Shown: piece by piece, positions 15,644 through 23,782 of the stretch
Position numbering within the stretch: position 1 is the stretch's first letter
Layout: each line of letters begins with the position of its first letter
Notes under the pieces: generated by a model
What the model saw: only the letters and a program-made list of their open reading frames with translations
What the model was told of the DNA's origin: nothing
Database searches by the model: none
Assembly (NCBI GenBank): GCA_041908845.1
Contig: JAYREN010000007.1
Location: forward strand, 1 to 39,283
DNA: 39,283 nt
Reading direction: 5' to 3'
Origin: JAYREN01 sp041908845
GTDB taxonomy: Bacteria; Acidobacteriota; Holophagae; Holophagales; Holophagaceae
Position numbers and translations under genes: made by a program

Positions 15644-16981
15644 ATGGAATCCTTTCCGGAGCTACCCCAGGCCAGCGTGATCCTGGCCCCCGAGGCCCTG
15701 GATTCGTACCGCCGCGACGAATCCCATCTCCAGGGGCCCGCGCCCCTCGCCGTGGTGAAACCCCGGGGCCCCCAGGCCCTCCGGGAACTGGTCCATCGCG
15801 CCAGGACCGAAGGCTTCGCGCTGGTGCCCAGGGGCGCGGGCACGGGCAAGGCTGGGGGCTGTGTTCCCACTGAGCGCAGCGTCATCGTGGACCTGAACGA
15901 GTGGCCCGGCGAGATCCGCGTCTCCCGGGCCGATCTGGCATTGCAGGCCCCCGTAAGCGCCCTGCTGAAGGATGTAAAGGCCGCAGCTGCCGTTCAGGGA
16001 CTCTTCTATCCCCCGGATCCCAATTCCTGGGATCAGTGCGCCTTTGGGGGCAGCCTCGCCACCAATGCGGGCGGGCCCGGGGCCTGCAAGTACGGCATGA
16101 CCCGCCATTGGGTGCTGGCAGTGGAGGCCCTCATGGCCGATGGCGAGATCCACACTTTCGGCATTCCCACGGTCAAGAACAATGCCGGACCCGCGTTGGC
16201 CCAGCTCCTGGTGGGCAGCGAAGGCATCTTTGGCCTCATCCTGGGGGCCACGGTGCGGCTCATCCCCGCCCCCGCCGAGCGGCTCACGCTCCTGCTTCCC
16301 GCCCGGGATTGGCACACGCTCCTGGAGCTGCCCACCCTGCTGGTGAGCGCGGGTCTCCTTCCCAGTGCCTTCGAGTTCTGGGATCCCACGGTGCTGGATC
16401 TCCTTAGGCGCTTCGGCCCCGAGGAGGCCCGGCGGATGCCCGGGGAGGCCCTGGCACTCCTGGAATTCGATGATCCAGGCTGCGCCTCCGACGATTTCCT
16501 GGAAAGGGTGATGGAGGTACTCGGTCCCGTTTCCGAGGATCTCCAGAGCGCCACTGACGCGCGCCAGCGCGAGGCGCTCTGGGCCATCCGACGCCAAACG
16601 AGCGTGTTGCTGAAGGAGCAGTTCCCCCGGAAAGTCAGCGAGGACATCGTGGTGCCTCGGAGCCAGGTGCGGGCCTTTTTCGAGGGTGTGGAAGCGCTCC
16701 ACCTGCCGCTGGTCACCTACGGCCATCTGGGGGATGGCAACCTGCACGTGAACTTCCTGCAGGCCGGGGACTGCCCGGCCCCGGAGATGGACGCCCATCT
16801 CATGGCGCTCTTCCGGCTCTGCATCCGCCTGGGCGGCACCCTGAGCGGCGAACATGGCATCGGCCTGGCCAAGCGGGAAGCCTTCCTGGAACTCTCGGAT
16901 CCCATCCAGATCCAGGCCCTCCGTGCCATCAAGAGCGCCCTCGACCCCCACGGCATCTTCAACCCGGGAAAGGTCATTTGA
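15644..16981 (+). CDS. FAD-linked oxidase, GlcD/D-lactate dehydrogenase family
   Basis: A 445-residue flavoprotein. The N-terminal PCMH-type FAD domain (about 35-205) has PRGAGTGKAGG and FGGSLATNAGGPGACKYGMT, the pyrophosphate-binding stretches. The C-terminal oxidase domain contains YGHLGDGNLHVNF and SGEHGIGLAKREAF and ends in HGIFNPGKVI. The family oxidises 2-hydroxy acids such as glycolate or D-lactate to 2-keto acids, passing electrons to a quinone or an iron-sulfur subunit. No GlcE or GlcF partner lies nearby, so substrate and acceptor remain open. ATG 15644 is used; the ribosome site is weak. The following kelch-type gene starts at its stop (TGATG). Confidence 0.92.
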   Translation: MESFPELPQASVILAPEALDSYRRDESHLQGPAPLAVVKPRGPQALRELVHRARTEGFALVPRGAGTGKAGGCVPTERSVIVDLNEWPGEIRVSRADLALQAPVSALLKDVKAAAAVQGLFYPPDPNSWDQCAFGGSLATNAGGPGACKYGMTRHWVLAVEALMADGEIHTFGIPTVKNNAGPALAQLLVGSEGIFGLILGATVRLIPAPAERLTLLLPARDWHTLLELPTLLVSAGLLPSAFEFWDPTVLDLLRRFGPEEARRMPGEALALLEFDDPGCASDDFLERVMEVLGPVSEDLQSATDARQREALWAIRRQTSVLLKEQFPRKVSEDIVVPRSQVRAFFEGVEALHLPLVTYGHLGDGNLHVNFLQAGDCPAPEMDAHLMALFRLCIRLGGTLSGEHGIGLAKREAFLELSDPIQIQALRAIKSALDPHGIFNPGKVI

Positions 16982-18615
16982 TGCGATTCCACCGTTCTTC
17001 GGCCTTCCTGGCCTGCGCCGCCCTGTGCCTGGCCCACGCGGCGCCCCCCAAGAAGCCCACCAAGCGCGCCGCGAAGGTGGCCCCCAGCCAGACGCTCCCC
17101 GAGTTGCCGGCAGCGGGCGCGGGCGGCGAACTGCTGGACCTCGAGCGCGGCTACAGTCGCGCCATCGGCCCTATGCAGGAGAACCGCACCGATTTCCAGG
17201 CCACCCTTTTCTCGGATGGCCGCGTCCTGGTCACCGGCGGCAGCCTGAAGGCCGGCACCAGTGAATGGTTCGATCCGAGCACCCGACGCTTCAGCCCCGG
17301 CCCCACCATGGCCTGGGCCCGGCAGGGCCACCGGGCCCAGCTTCTGAAGGATGGCCGGCTGCTGGTGGTGGGGGGCACGGAGAGCCCGGCTCCGGCGGAG
17401 ATCCTGGACCCCGGCACGTGGAAGTTCCAGCCTCTGAATGGCGATGCCAAGTTCTCCCTTTCGGCCCAGGCCATCCCCACCGAAGAAGGTCTACTGCTCA
17501 TCGATGGCCAGGAGGGCAAGTGCTGGCTCTGGGACGAGAAGACCAAGGTGCCTAAATCGACGGCCAGCCTGGGCAATGCCCGCGTGCTCTTTGAGGCGCT
17601 TCGCCTGGGCGATGGTCGTGTGCTCGTGACCGGCGGCTGGCCTGCCGCCCCCCAACAGGAACGCCGCGGCTGGCGACGACCGGCCCCGTCGAAAGCCCCC
17701 TCCACCGCCCTTCCCGCGGAGGTCTTCAATCCCCGGAAGGGCCGCTGGAGCGCGTGGAAGGTCAACCTGCTGCCCCGGGCTCGGCACCAAGCGGCCCTGA
17801 TCGCGGAGGGCAAGGTCGCCCTCTTCGGCGGTTTCGGCGAGAACGCGGATGCCCCGGTGGAGACTGTCGAGGTGCTCGATCCAGCCAAGGAGACCGCGAC
17901 CCAAGCCGGGAGACTCCCGGCCTCGGAACTTCCCTCGCCGGGATGGACGACGGTTGCGGGCGCTGGGCTGTACCTCCCGGAGCGGGGCACCGCTCCCCGA
18001 AAGGTCGCAAATCCAAGTGCATTCCATGCGTCGAACGGTTCTCCTTGGCATCTCGCCAATGCCTACCTGGCCCCCGTGCTCGTGCCCCTCCGGGACAACC
18101 AGCTCCTGGTACTGGGTTCCGCCGTTTGGGGCCCGGCCCTGGAACGCTGGGATCCCCGCACCCGTCAGTGCCAGTACATCGGCGCCCTGCGCTCCGGCTC
18201 CGAATCCCTGGTCCTGGTGGCCGGCAAAGTGCTCGCCGTCGGGCCCATCGTGGATGCCGTGGATCCGAAAACCGGCAATCTGTCTCCCCTCGGCCGGCGG
18301 GAGAACCTTGCGGCCCTGCTGAAAAGAGTCAAGCCTGCACCCCGCGTTTCGGGAGTCCCACCCTATCCCCAGGGGAACCTTCTTAGGGATAGCCTGGTCA
18401 TCGGCCTGGACCCCTCCCGCGCGCTGGTGCTCGGGGGCCGCTCCGAGGACAGCCCCGAAGGCACCGATCAGGTCTGGATCTGGGATCAGAAGCGAAAGTC
18501 CCTCACCCCCAGCGGTCCCATGAAGGCCAAGCGTGCCTTTTCGCCTGGGGCCTCCCTCGCGAACGGCGCCCTCAAGCTGCCGGACGGTTCCGTCCTCATC
18601 TGGTCCGGTCAGTAG
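16981..18615 (+). CDS. Exported kelch-repeat-like protein
   Basis: A 544-residue protein with a signal peptide (MRFHRSSAFLACAALCLAHA, cleavage after AHA at about 20) followed by a Pro/Lys-rich linker. The body holds at least six repeats of the type DGRVLVTGGxxx, for example SDGRVLVTGGSLK, KDGRLLVVGGTE, GDGRVLVTGGWPA, EGKVALFGGFGEN and SRALVLGGRSED. Each is followed by a short segment with W or F and DP. This is the kelch/galactose-oxidase-type beta-propeller pattern. No catalytic Cys/Tyr set of galactose oxidase is evident, so it is likely a binding or structural propeller in the periplasm or on the surface. It overlaps the FAD oxidase stop by one base. Confidence 0.8.
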   Translation: MRFHRSSAFLACAALCLAHAAPPKKPTKRAAKVAPSQTLPELPAAGAGGELLDLERGYSRAIGPMQENRTDFQATLFSDGRVLVTGGSLKAGTSEWFDPSTRRFSPGPTMAWARQGHRAQLLKDGRLLVVGGTESPAPAEILDPGTWKFQPLNGDAKFSLSAQAIPTEEGLLLIDGQEGKCWLWDEKTKVPKSTASLGNARVLFEALRLGDGRVLVTGGWPAAPQQERRGWRRPAPSKAPSTALPAEVFNPRKGRWSAWKVNLLPRARHQAALIAEGKVALFGGFGENADAPVETVEVLDPAKETATQAGRLPASELPSPGWTTVAGAGLYLPERGTAPRKVANPSAFHASNGSPWHLANAYLAPVLVPLRDNQLLVLGSAVWGPALERWDPRTRQCQYIGALRSGSESLVLVAGKVLAVGPIVDAVDPKTGNLSPLGRRENLAALLKRVKPAPRVSGVPPYPQGNLLRDSLVIGLDPSRALVLGGRSEDSPEGTDQVWIWDQKRKSLTPSGPMKAKRAFSPGASLANGALKLPDGSVLIWSGQ

Positions 18616-18639
18616 CGAAGCTCATCCTTGGAGACTGCC

Positions 18640-19287
18640 ATGTCCCTGATCCTTGGCCACCGTGGCCACTCCGCCCAGCACCTCGAGAATTCCATGGAGG
18701 CCTTTCGCGCCGCCCTCGCGGTGGGCATGGACGGCTTCGAACTGGATGCGCAGCCCACCCAGGATGGCGTCTGCATGGTGATGCACGATGACGATCTCGA
18801 ACGCACGACATCGGGCTCCGGCACGCTGCGCAAGCTGAAGTCCAGCGAGCTGCCCCGACTGAAGAATGGAGCGGCCATCCCGAGGCTTTCGGATGCCCTG
18901 GAGCTGCCCGCGAGACTGATCAACGTCGAACTAAAGGGCGAACCCGGATGGAAACAGGCCCTGGCGGCCGTGGAAGCCGCGGAGGCTCTCGACCGGGTGG
19001 TTTTCTCCAGCTTCGAGCACAGCGAGGTGCTACAGCTCTGGGCCCAGTGCCACGAGGCCCGCTGCGGCTTTCTGTGGGAGCGGGATGAGGCCGAGGAATT
19101 GACTGCCGAGGATCTCGCCAATCTACCCGCATCACTCTATTTCCATCCTCCCCTCAAGGCCGTGAAGGCCAATCCCGCCCTGTGGCGGCCCTACGCGAAC
19201 CGTCTCGCCCTCTGGGACATGAGGACGCCCGGCGAGGCCACTGGCCTGGGTTTCGAGCCAGGAATCCTGATCGTGGACGGCCTCTAG
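18640..19287 (+). CDS. Glycerophosphodiester phosphodiesterase
   Basis: A 215-residue GDPD-family TIM barrel. It hydrolyses glycerophosphodiesters to glycerol-3-phosphate and an alcohol. Catalytic and metal residues are visible: H7-R8 in GHRGHS, the LENSMEAF motif, E34 and D36 in FELDAQ, and H49 in MVMHDDDLERTT. No signal peptide is seen, so it is a cytoplasmic UgpQ-like form. ATG 18640 is preferred over the TTG at 18628, since GGAG at 18630-18633 lies six bases before it. Its stop shares the CTAG at 19284-19287 with the stop of the convergent transporter gene. Confidence 0.92.
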   Translation: MSLILGHRGHSAQHLENSMEAFRAALAVGMDGFELDAQPTQDGVCMVMHDDDLERTTSGSGTLRKLKSSELPRLKNGAAIPRLSDALELPARLINVELKGEPGWKQALAAVEAAEALDRVVFSSFEHSEVLQLWAQCHEARCGFLWERDEAEELTAEDLANLPASLYFHPPLKAVKANPALWRPYANRLALWDMRTPGEATGLGFEPGILIVDGL

Positions 19288-20612
19288 TTCTGGATGGGTT
19301 CCTTGCAGGCGGCTTCGCGCCTCCGCTGCAGGCTCCCCAGCCTGAAGCCCGTCCAGAACCAAAGCCCTGAGAGCCCCGCCGCCACAGCGGCCACAGGCAC
19401 GGCCATCCATCCCAGAAGAGCCGGGGCCCAGGCCCCCAGGAAGTCTCCGCCCCGGTACACGAAGGTATCGATGAAGGGCTTCGATTTGTACTTTTCGTCC
19501 GGTCCCAAGGGGATGTAGAGGATTTCCCGGGCGGGGCGGTCCACGGCGTAATGCAGACCCCGACGCAAGACTTGGAAAACCGCCAGCACCGCGAAGGTGG
19601 GCCACACCCAGAGCACCCCGAAACCCGCCAAGGTCAGGACGGGCAGCAGCACCAGCACCGGGCGCAGCCCGAAGGTGGTCATCAGGCGGCTGGTGATGAG
19701 AAGCTGGGTCACCAGCGTGAGCACATTCACCCACAGATCGATGCGGGCGAAGGCTGCCGCCCGAGCGGCCTGGCTGGCGAAGGCCTTCTCCACGATGGCG
19801 CCCTGGGCCATGTACAGAAAGGTGGTGGTGAGGGTGAAGAGCAGCATGTAGCCGCAGATCAGCGCCAGGTACCGGGACTGGGTGATGAGGCGCAGCCCCT
19901 CCAGGAGGCCGGGGCCGGGCTCGCGAGGGCCTCCGGCCCGGTCGCCCAACTTGTAGTGCCGGGCCAAGCCAAGAACACACTGCACCGCCAGTTCCAGGAG
20001 GCCCGCCGCCACCAGCACCAGGACTGCGGGACTGGCTTTGAAGGGCAGCGTGACCCCAAAGGCGACGCCACGACTGAGGGCTTCGGTGAACCCTGCGCCC
20101 ACGATGGCGCCCAAGGTTCCTCCGATGGCGATCATGGCGAAGAGGCGCTTGCCCTGCTCCTCGGTGAAGAGATCCCCCATGAATCCCCAGAAGACACTCA
20201 CCACGAAGAGGTTGTACACACTCAGCCAGATGTAGAACGTGTACCCCAGCGCGGCACCGCCGTGCCCTGGCAGCACCTGGAAGAGCGCGAAGAAGGCCAG
20301 CAGGTTGAGACCGAAGAACCGGTAGGCCAGGGGAATGAAGCGCCTTCGGGGCAGGCGGGAAACCAGGGCGGCGAAGGCGGGGTTGGCCAGCAACATCGCC
20401 AGCAGGGTGCCCGTCATCAGCCAGGGAAGCTTGTCCGCGCCCCGGGCGATCCCCATGGACTCCCGCAGCGGTCGCAGCAGGTAGTAGCCAAGCATGAGGA
20501 AGAAGAAATAACTCGAGGCCAGCAGCAGGGCTCGCCCTTCCCCAGGCTCGACCCTGACCAGGCGCGCCCAAGGACCGGAAGGCGTCTGCGCCACCTCAGG
20601 ATTTTCATTCAT
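19284..20612 (-). CDS. Tlc/NTP-NDP-exchange-like MFS membrane transporter
   Basis: A 442-residue polytopic membrane protein with about twelve hydrophobic segments. YYLLRPLRESMGIARG, near the first membrane segment, and the stretch FWGFMGDLFTEEQGKRLFAMIAIGG (quoted in parts: FWGFMGDLFTEEQ and KRLFAMIAIGG) recall the NTP/NDP exchange (Tlc) family and its free-living homologues of unknown substrate. The start at ATG 20612 has GGAG six bases upstream. A TTG ten codons earlier opens the frame but has less support. It is convergent with the phosphodiesterase gene and divergent from the Tat-exported protein gene. The substrate cannot be inferred; plain nucleotide import is unproven for free-living relatives. 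Confidence 0.75.
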   Translation of the reverse strand: MNENPEVAQTPSGPWARLVRVEPGEGRALLLASSYFFFLMLGYYLLRPLRESMGIARGADKLPWLMTGTLLAMLLANPAFAALVSRLPRRRFIPLAYRFFGLNLLAFFALFQVLPGHGGAALGYTFYIWLSVYNLFVVSVFWGFMGDLFTEEQGKRLFAMIAIGGTLGAIVGAGFTEALSRGVAFGVTLPFKASPAVLVLVAAGLLELAVQCVLGLARHYKLGDRAGGPREPGPGLLEGLRLITQSRYLALICGYMLLFTLTTTFLYMAQGAIVEKAFASQAARAAAFARIDLWVNVLTLVTQLLITSRLMTTFGLRPVLVLLPVLTLAGFGVLWVWPTFAVLAVFQVLRRGLHYAVDRPAREILYIPLGPDEKYKSKPFIDTFVYRGGDFLGAWAPALLGWMAVPVAAVAAGLSGLWFWTGFRLGSLQRRREAACKEPIQN

Positions 20613-20633
20613 GGCATTCTCCGGATTCAGGGC

Positions 20634-20662
20634 TTGCTTCAAGTCACAGAGCGATTATATAT
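20634..20662 (+). promoter_or_regulatory. Possible sigma-70-type promoter
   Basis: TTGCTT (20634-20639) and TATATA (20656-20661) are spaced by 16 bases in the short region between divergent genes. Each matches about four of six consensus bases, so this is weak. It would drive the gene starting at 20718. Confidence 0.25.
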
Positions 20663-20717
20663 GTAAGATTACGAGGTATCACCCCGTCTTTTCCCGTTCT
20701 AACTTTTCGGAGGAAGC

Positions 20718-21836
20718 ATGAGCCCCATTCGACGCCTATTCCTGAAGTGTTCCGTCGCCCTAGCGACGCTCACCTCCATCGCCGCCTTCGCGGGGACGCC
20801 CGCAACCAAACCCCTGCGCATCCTGATCCTGGGGGGCACCGGCTACCTAGGCCCCGCCACCATCGAGGCCGCCCAGGCCCGGGGCCACAAGGTGACCATG
20901 TTCAACCGCGGCAAGACACGGCCAGAACTCTTCCCCCATGTGGAGAAGTTACACGGCGACCGGGATCCCAAGAAAGGCGAGGGCCTCAAGGCCCTGGAAA
21001 CCGGCGAATGGGACGTGGTCATCGACAATAGCGCCTACTACCCGCGCATGGTGACCGCCTCCGCGGAACTCCTGTCCAAGCGCTGCAAGCAATACATCCT
21101 CATAAGTTCCATTTCTGCCTACAAGGAGCCCAATCCCGTAAAGGGCGACGAGACCGCGCCCTTGGCCACCATGCCCGACCCTGCCGTGGAGAACATGGGC
21201 AAGAACTATGAGTACTACGGCGCCCTGAAGGCCCTCTGCGAGCAGGCCGCCGAGAAGGCCATGCCGGGTCGGGTCACCGTGGTCCGCCCGGGCTATATCG
21301 TTGGGCCGGACGATCCCACGGGTCGCTTCACCTATTGGCCCGTGCGTTTCGACAAGGGCGGCGAGGTGGCCGTTCCCGGCAATGCCACCGACCCGATCCA
21401 GATCATCGATGGACGGGATCTGGGTGCGTGGCTGGTGACACTCGCTGAGAACCGCACCTATGGTGCCTTCAACGCCTGCGGCCCTGAAAAAGCACTGACC
21501 TGGGGCCGGGTGATCGCGGCTTGCCAGAAGGCCAGCCCGACCAAGTCCAACCCCGTGTGGCTGCCCATGGATTTCCTGGGCAAGCAGGAGGGCCTGGATT
21601 TCCCGATCTGGGCCCCCTACGAGGGCGATACCAAGGGCTTCCACACCTGGAGCAATGCCAAGGCCGTCAAGGCGGGTCTGCGGTTCCGCCCCGTGGAGGA
21701 GACCGTGAAGGACACCCTCGTCTGGTTCAAGACCCAGGAAAAGGTCGAGAAGGGCCGGAATAAGCTCGCCGGTCCCAGCGCCGAGATCGAAGCCAAGGCC
21801 CTCGCGGCCTGGAAGGCCCTGCCCAAGGGCAAATAG
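20718..21836 (+). CDS. Tat-exported NAD-dependent epimerase/dehydratase-like protein
   Basis: A 372-residue protein joining a twin-arginine signal to a Rossmann-fold enzyme. The N-terminus reads IRRLFLKCSVALATLTSIAAFA, split here as IRRLFLK and a hydrophobic stretch; RRxFLK is the Tat consensus and an AFA cleavage site lies near residue 25. The enzyme body begins ILILGGTGYLGPATIEAA, an NAD(P)-binding GGTGYLG. YYGALKALCEQ supplies the YxxxK pair. Tat export would allow folding with bound cofactor in the cytoplasm, as known for glucose-fructose oxidoreductase. The substrate is unknown. ATG 20718 has GGAGGAA upstream. It is followed by argF with a 140-bp leader. Confidence 0.85.
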   Translation: MSPIRRLFLKCSVALATLTSIAAFAGTPATKPLRILILGGTGYLGPATIEAAQARGHKVTMFNRGKTRPELFPHVEKLHGDRDPKKGEGLKALETGEWDVVIDNSAYYPRMVTASAELLSKRCKQYILISSISAYKEPNPVKGDETAPLATMPDPAVENMGKNYEYYGALKALCEQAAEKAMPGRVTVVRPGYIVGPDDPTGRFTYWPVRFDKGGEVAVPGNATDPIQIIDGRDLGAWLVTLAENRTYGAFNACGPEKALTWGRVIAACQKASPTKSNPVWLPMDFLGKQEGLDFPIWAPYEGDTKGFHTWSNAKAVKAGLRFRPVEETVKDTLVWFKTQEKVEKGRNKLAGPSAEIEAKALAAWKALPKGK

Positions 21837-21877
21837 ACAACGCCTCGCCGGGGAGCCCTCAAGAATAGGTGTCGCCT

Positions 21878-21927
21878 GCGGACCCTTCCCATGGTGAAAT
21901 ATTTTTTTCGCCTGGTGGAGGGTCCGC
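21878..21927 (+). promoter_or_regulatory. Nested inverted repeats in the argF leader
   Basis: Outer 9-bp perfect arms GCGGACCCT (21878-21886) and AGGGTCCGC (21919-21927) enclose an inner 7-bp arm pair, GGTGAAA (21893-21899) and TTTCGCC (21906-21912), which pairs with one G-U. The inner loop is T-rich. It lies about 50 bp before the argF start. It could be an operator, an RNA regulatory hairpin or part of a promoter; the T-run is in the loop, so it is not a plain terminator. Confidence 0.5.
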
Positions 21928-21976
21928 GCGTCCCCTCTTCGCAGGTTGTCCCAAAGATGCCGACGGAGAATCAACC

Positions 21977-22969
21977 ATGGCCGTCAACCTCAAGGGTCGC
22001 AGCTTCCTCACGCTGATGGACTTCACCCCTTCCGAAGTCCGCTACCTCCTGGACCTCAGCCACGATCTGAAGGCCAAGAAGCGGATGGGCGTCTTCAACT
22101 ACCTGCTCAAGGGCAAGAACGTCGTCCTGCTCTTCGAGAAGGCTTCCACCCGCACCCGCTGTGCGTTTGAAGTTGGTGCCCTGGAAGAGGGCGCCCACGT
22201 CACCTTCCTGGATTCCAACTCTTCCCAGATGGGCAAGAAGGAGAGCCTGGAGGACAGTGCCAAGGTGCTGGGCCGCTTCTACGACGGCATCGAGTACCGC
22301 GGCTTCAAGCAGGAAGTGGTGGAGATGCTGGCCAAGCACAGTGGCGTGCCCGTGTGGAACGGACTCACCGATGTGGATCACCCCACCCAGATCCTGGCGG
22401 ACTTCCTCACCATCGAGGAGCACTGCAGCAAGCCCCTCAACAAGGTGAAGCTCGTCTTCTGCGGCGATATCCGCAACAACATGAGCTACGCCCTGATGTA
22501 CGGCGCCGCCAAGACGGGCATGCACTTCGTGGCTCTCGGCCCCGATAGCCTGGCTCCCGATCCCAAGGTGCTGGCCGCCGCCCGCGAGGCCGCCAAGGAA
22601 ACCGGCGCCATCATCGAAGTCTGCAACGACATGAAGACCGCCGTGAAGGATGCCGACGTTCTCTACACCGATGTGTGGGCCTCCATGGGCGAAGAGGATC
22701 AGATCCCCGCCCGGGTGAAGCAGCTGACCCCCTACAAGGTGACGATGGAGATGATCGAGGCCACCGGCAACAAGGACGTGCTCTTCCTGCACTGCCTGCC
22801 TGCCTTCCACGACTTCGAAACCAAGCTGGCCAAGGAGCAGAAGGAGCTGGGCCACGATATCCGCGAGGTCACGGACGAGGTCTTCCGTTCCCGTCACTCC
22901 GTCGTCTTCGACGAGGCCGAGAACCGCATGCACACCATCAAGGCCGTGATGGTCGCCACCATCGGCTGA
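21977..22969 (+). CDS. argF: Ornithine carbamoyltransferase
   Basis: Joins carbamoyl phosphate to ornithine to give citrulline in arginine synthesis. The 330 residues fit the family. Carbamoyl-phosphate-binding STRTR is at 57-61, HPTQ at 135-138, and the ornithine/catalytic HCLP at 272-275 in LFLHCLPAFHD. ATG 21977 has GGAG eight bases upstream and gives the usual N-terminus; the frame is open 36 codons further upstream, but that portion spans the leader dyad. It stands alone, without other arg genes. A strong hairpin follows at 22993-23022. Confidence 0.97.
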   Translation: MAVNLKGRSFLTLMDFTPSEVRYLLDLSHDLKAKKRMGVFNYLLKGKNVVLLFEKASTRTRCAFEVGALEEGAHVTFLDSNSSQMGKKESLEDSAKVLGRFYDGIEYRGFKQEVVEMLAKHSGVPVWNGLTDVDHPTQILADFLTIEEHCSKPLNKVKLVFCGDIRNNMSYALMYGAAKTGMHFVALGPDSLAPDPKVLAAAREAAKETGAIIEVCNDMKTAVKDADVLYTDVWASMGEEDQIPARVKQLTPYKVTMEMIEATGNKDVLFLHCLPAFHDFETKLAKEQKELGHDIREVTDEVFRSRHSVVFDEAENRMHTIKAVMVATIG

Positions 22970-22992
22970 TCCACCTCTGCCGCAGACCCACT

Positions 22993-23022
22993 GAAGAAGC
23001 CCCGCGCACGCGGGGCTTCTTC
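22993..23022. terminator. Bidirectional terminator hairpin between argF and the convergent membrane protein gene
   Basis: A 14-bp perfect stem, GAAGAAGCCCCGCG (22993-23006) with CGCGGGGCTTCTTC (23009-23022), GC-rich at the tip and flanked by A- and T-rich arms. It lies 23 bp after the argF stop and touches the stop codon of the minus-strand gene, so it can serve both. Confidence 0.85.
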
Positions 23023-23671
23023 ATGTTTCAGGGTCCCCTGGGAACAGCTGCCTTCGCAGCAGCCAGGTCACAGCCATGGCGATGGCAGCGCCCAACCCGG
23101 CCATGAGCATGTCTTTCTGGGCATCGAAGACATCCCCTTGGGTGCCAAGGTAGGCATCCCCCAGTTCGGGAGAGGTGAGCAGGGCCGCCGCCATCTCGAA
23201 GAGCTCGAACACCGCGGAAAAGGCCAGCACCACGTCCAGAGGCAGGTAGTAGTTCCAGAAGCCCCGGGTCTTGGCGATCCGCAGGAAAATCTCCCGAACC
23301 GGATAAGCCAGCAGCAGGCCAAAGCTGAAGTGCACCAGCCGGTCGAAGGGATTCCGTGACAGGTGCAACACCTCTTTGAGGTAGAACCCGAAGGGAACGT
23401 TGCTGTAGGTGTAGTGGGCCCCGATGGCATGCAGGGCCAGGAACAGCGCGATCAGCAGGTAGCTCAGATCCGAAAGAGGAAAGCGGCGGTAGGTGAGGGC
23501 CAGGGCAGGAACCGTTACGAACACCAACAGGTTTTCCATCATCCAGTCGTGGGGATAGAGGGGCTTCCAAGCCGTCAGGATCCAGACCAGGGCATAGACG
23601 ACCAGAGTACCCTGCAGCAACCGGTTCTGTCGGAAGGGCCGGAAAGACGCATCCCGAGCCGTGGTGATCAT
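23021..23671 (-). CDS. YjdF/DUF2238-like integral membrane protein
   Basis: A 216-residue membrane protein with about five or six hydrophobic helices. HAIGAHYTYSNVPFG, NPFDRLVHFSFGLLLAYPVRE and FELFEMAAALLTSPELGDAYLGTQGDVFDAQKD (given in parts: FELFEMAAA and GTQGDVFDAQKD) are conserved segments of the YjdF/DUF2238 family. That family has no established function. The chosen start is ATG 23671, with AGGAGG six bases before it; another ATG lies 17 codons upstream. The stop lies inside the shared terminator hairpin. No partner gene is evident. Confidence 0.85.
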   Translation of the reverse strand: MITTARDASFRPFRQNRLLQGTLVVYALVWILTAWKPLYPHDWMMENLLVFVTVPALALTYRRFPLSDLSYLLIALFLALHAIGAHYTYSNVPFGFYLKEVLHLSRNPFDRLVHFSFGLLLAYPVREIFLRIAKTRGFWNYYLPLDVVLAFSAVFELFEMAAALLTSPELGDAYLGTQGDVFDAQKDMLMAGLGAAIAMAVTWLLRRQLFPGDPET

Positions 23672-23782
23672 CGACGCCTCCTGAAATGGAGTCCAGAATG
23701 CCACGGCTGCCGGCTTCGTCATCTCCAGGATCCATCCCTCCGAGGACCTGGAGCCCGGTCGTACCTTGTGTTTTCATGGGGC

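Noticed and set aside
15662..16951. Long open frame on the minus strand (429 codons) across the FAD oxidase gene
   Set aside because: It mirrors the GC-rich codon pattern of the real + strand gene, has a biased His/Gln/Gly composition and no recognisable motif.
17200..18500. Repeated GDGRVLVTGG coding units as a DNA repeat array
   Set aside because: The similarity is at protein level (propeller blades); the DNA units are diverged and irregularly spaced.
19551..20666. Long open frame on the plus strand (371 codons) opposite the Tlc-like transporter
   Set aside because: The translation is Gln/His/Glu/Gly-rich with no motifs, while the minus-strand frame has clear membrane segments and a ribosome site.
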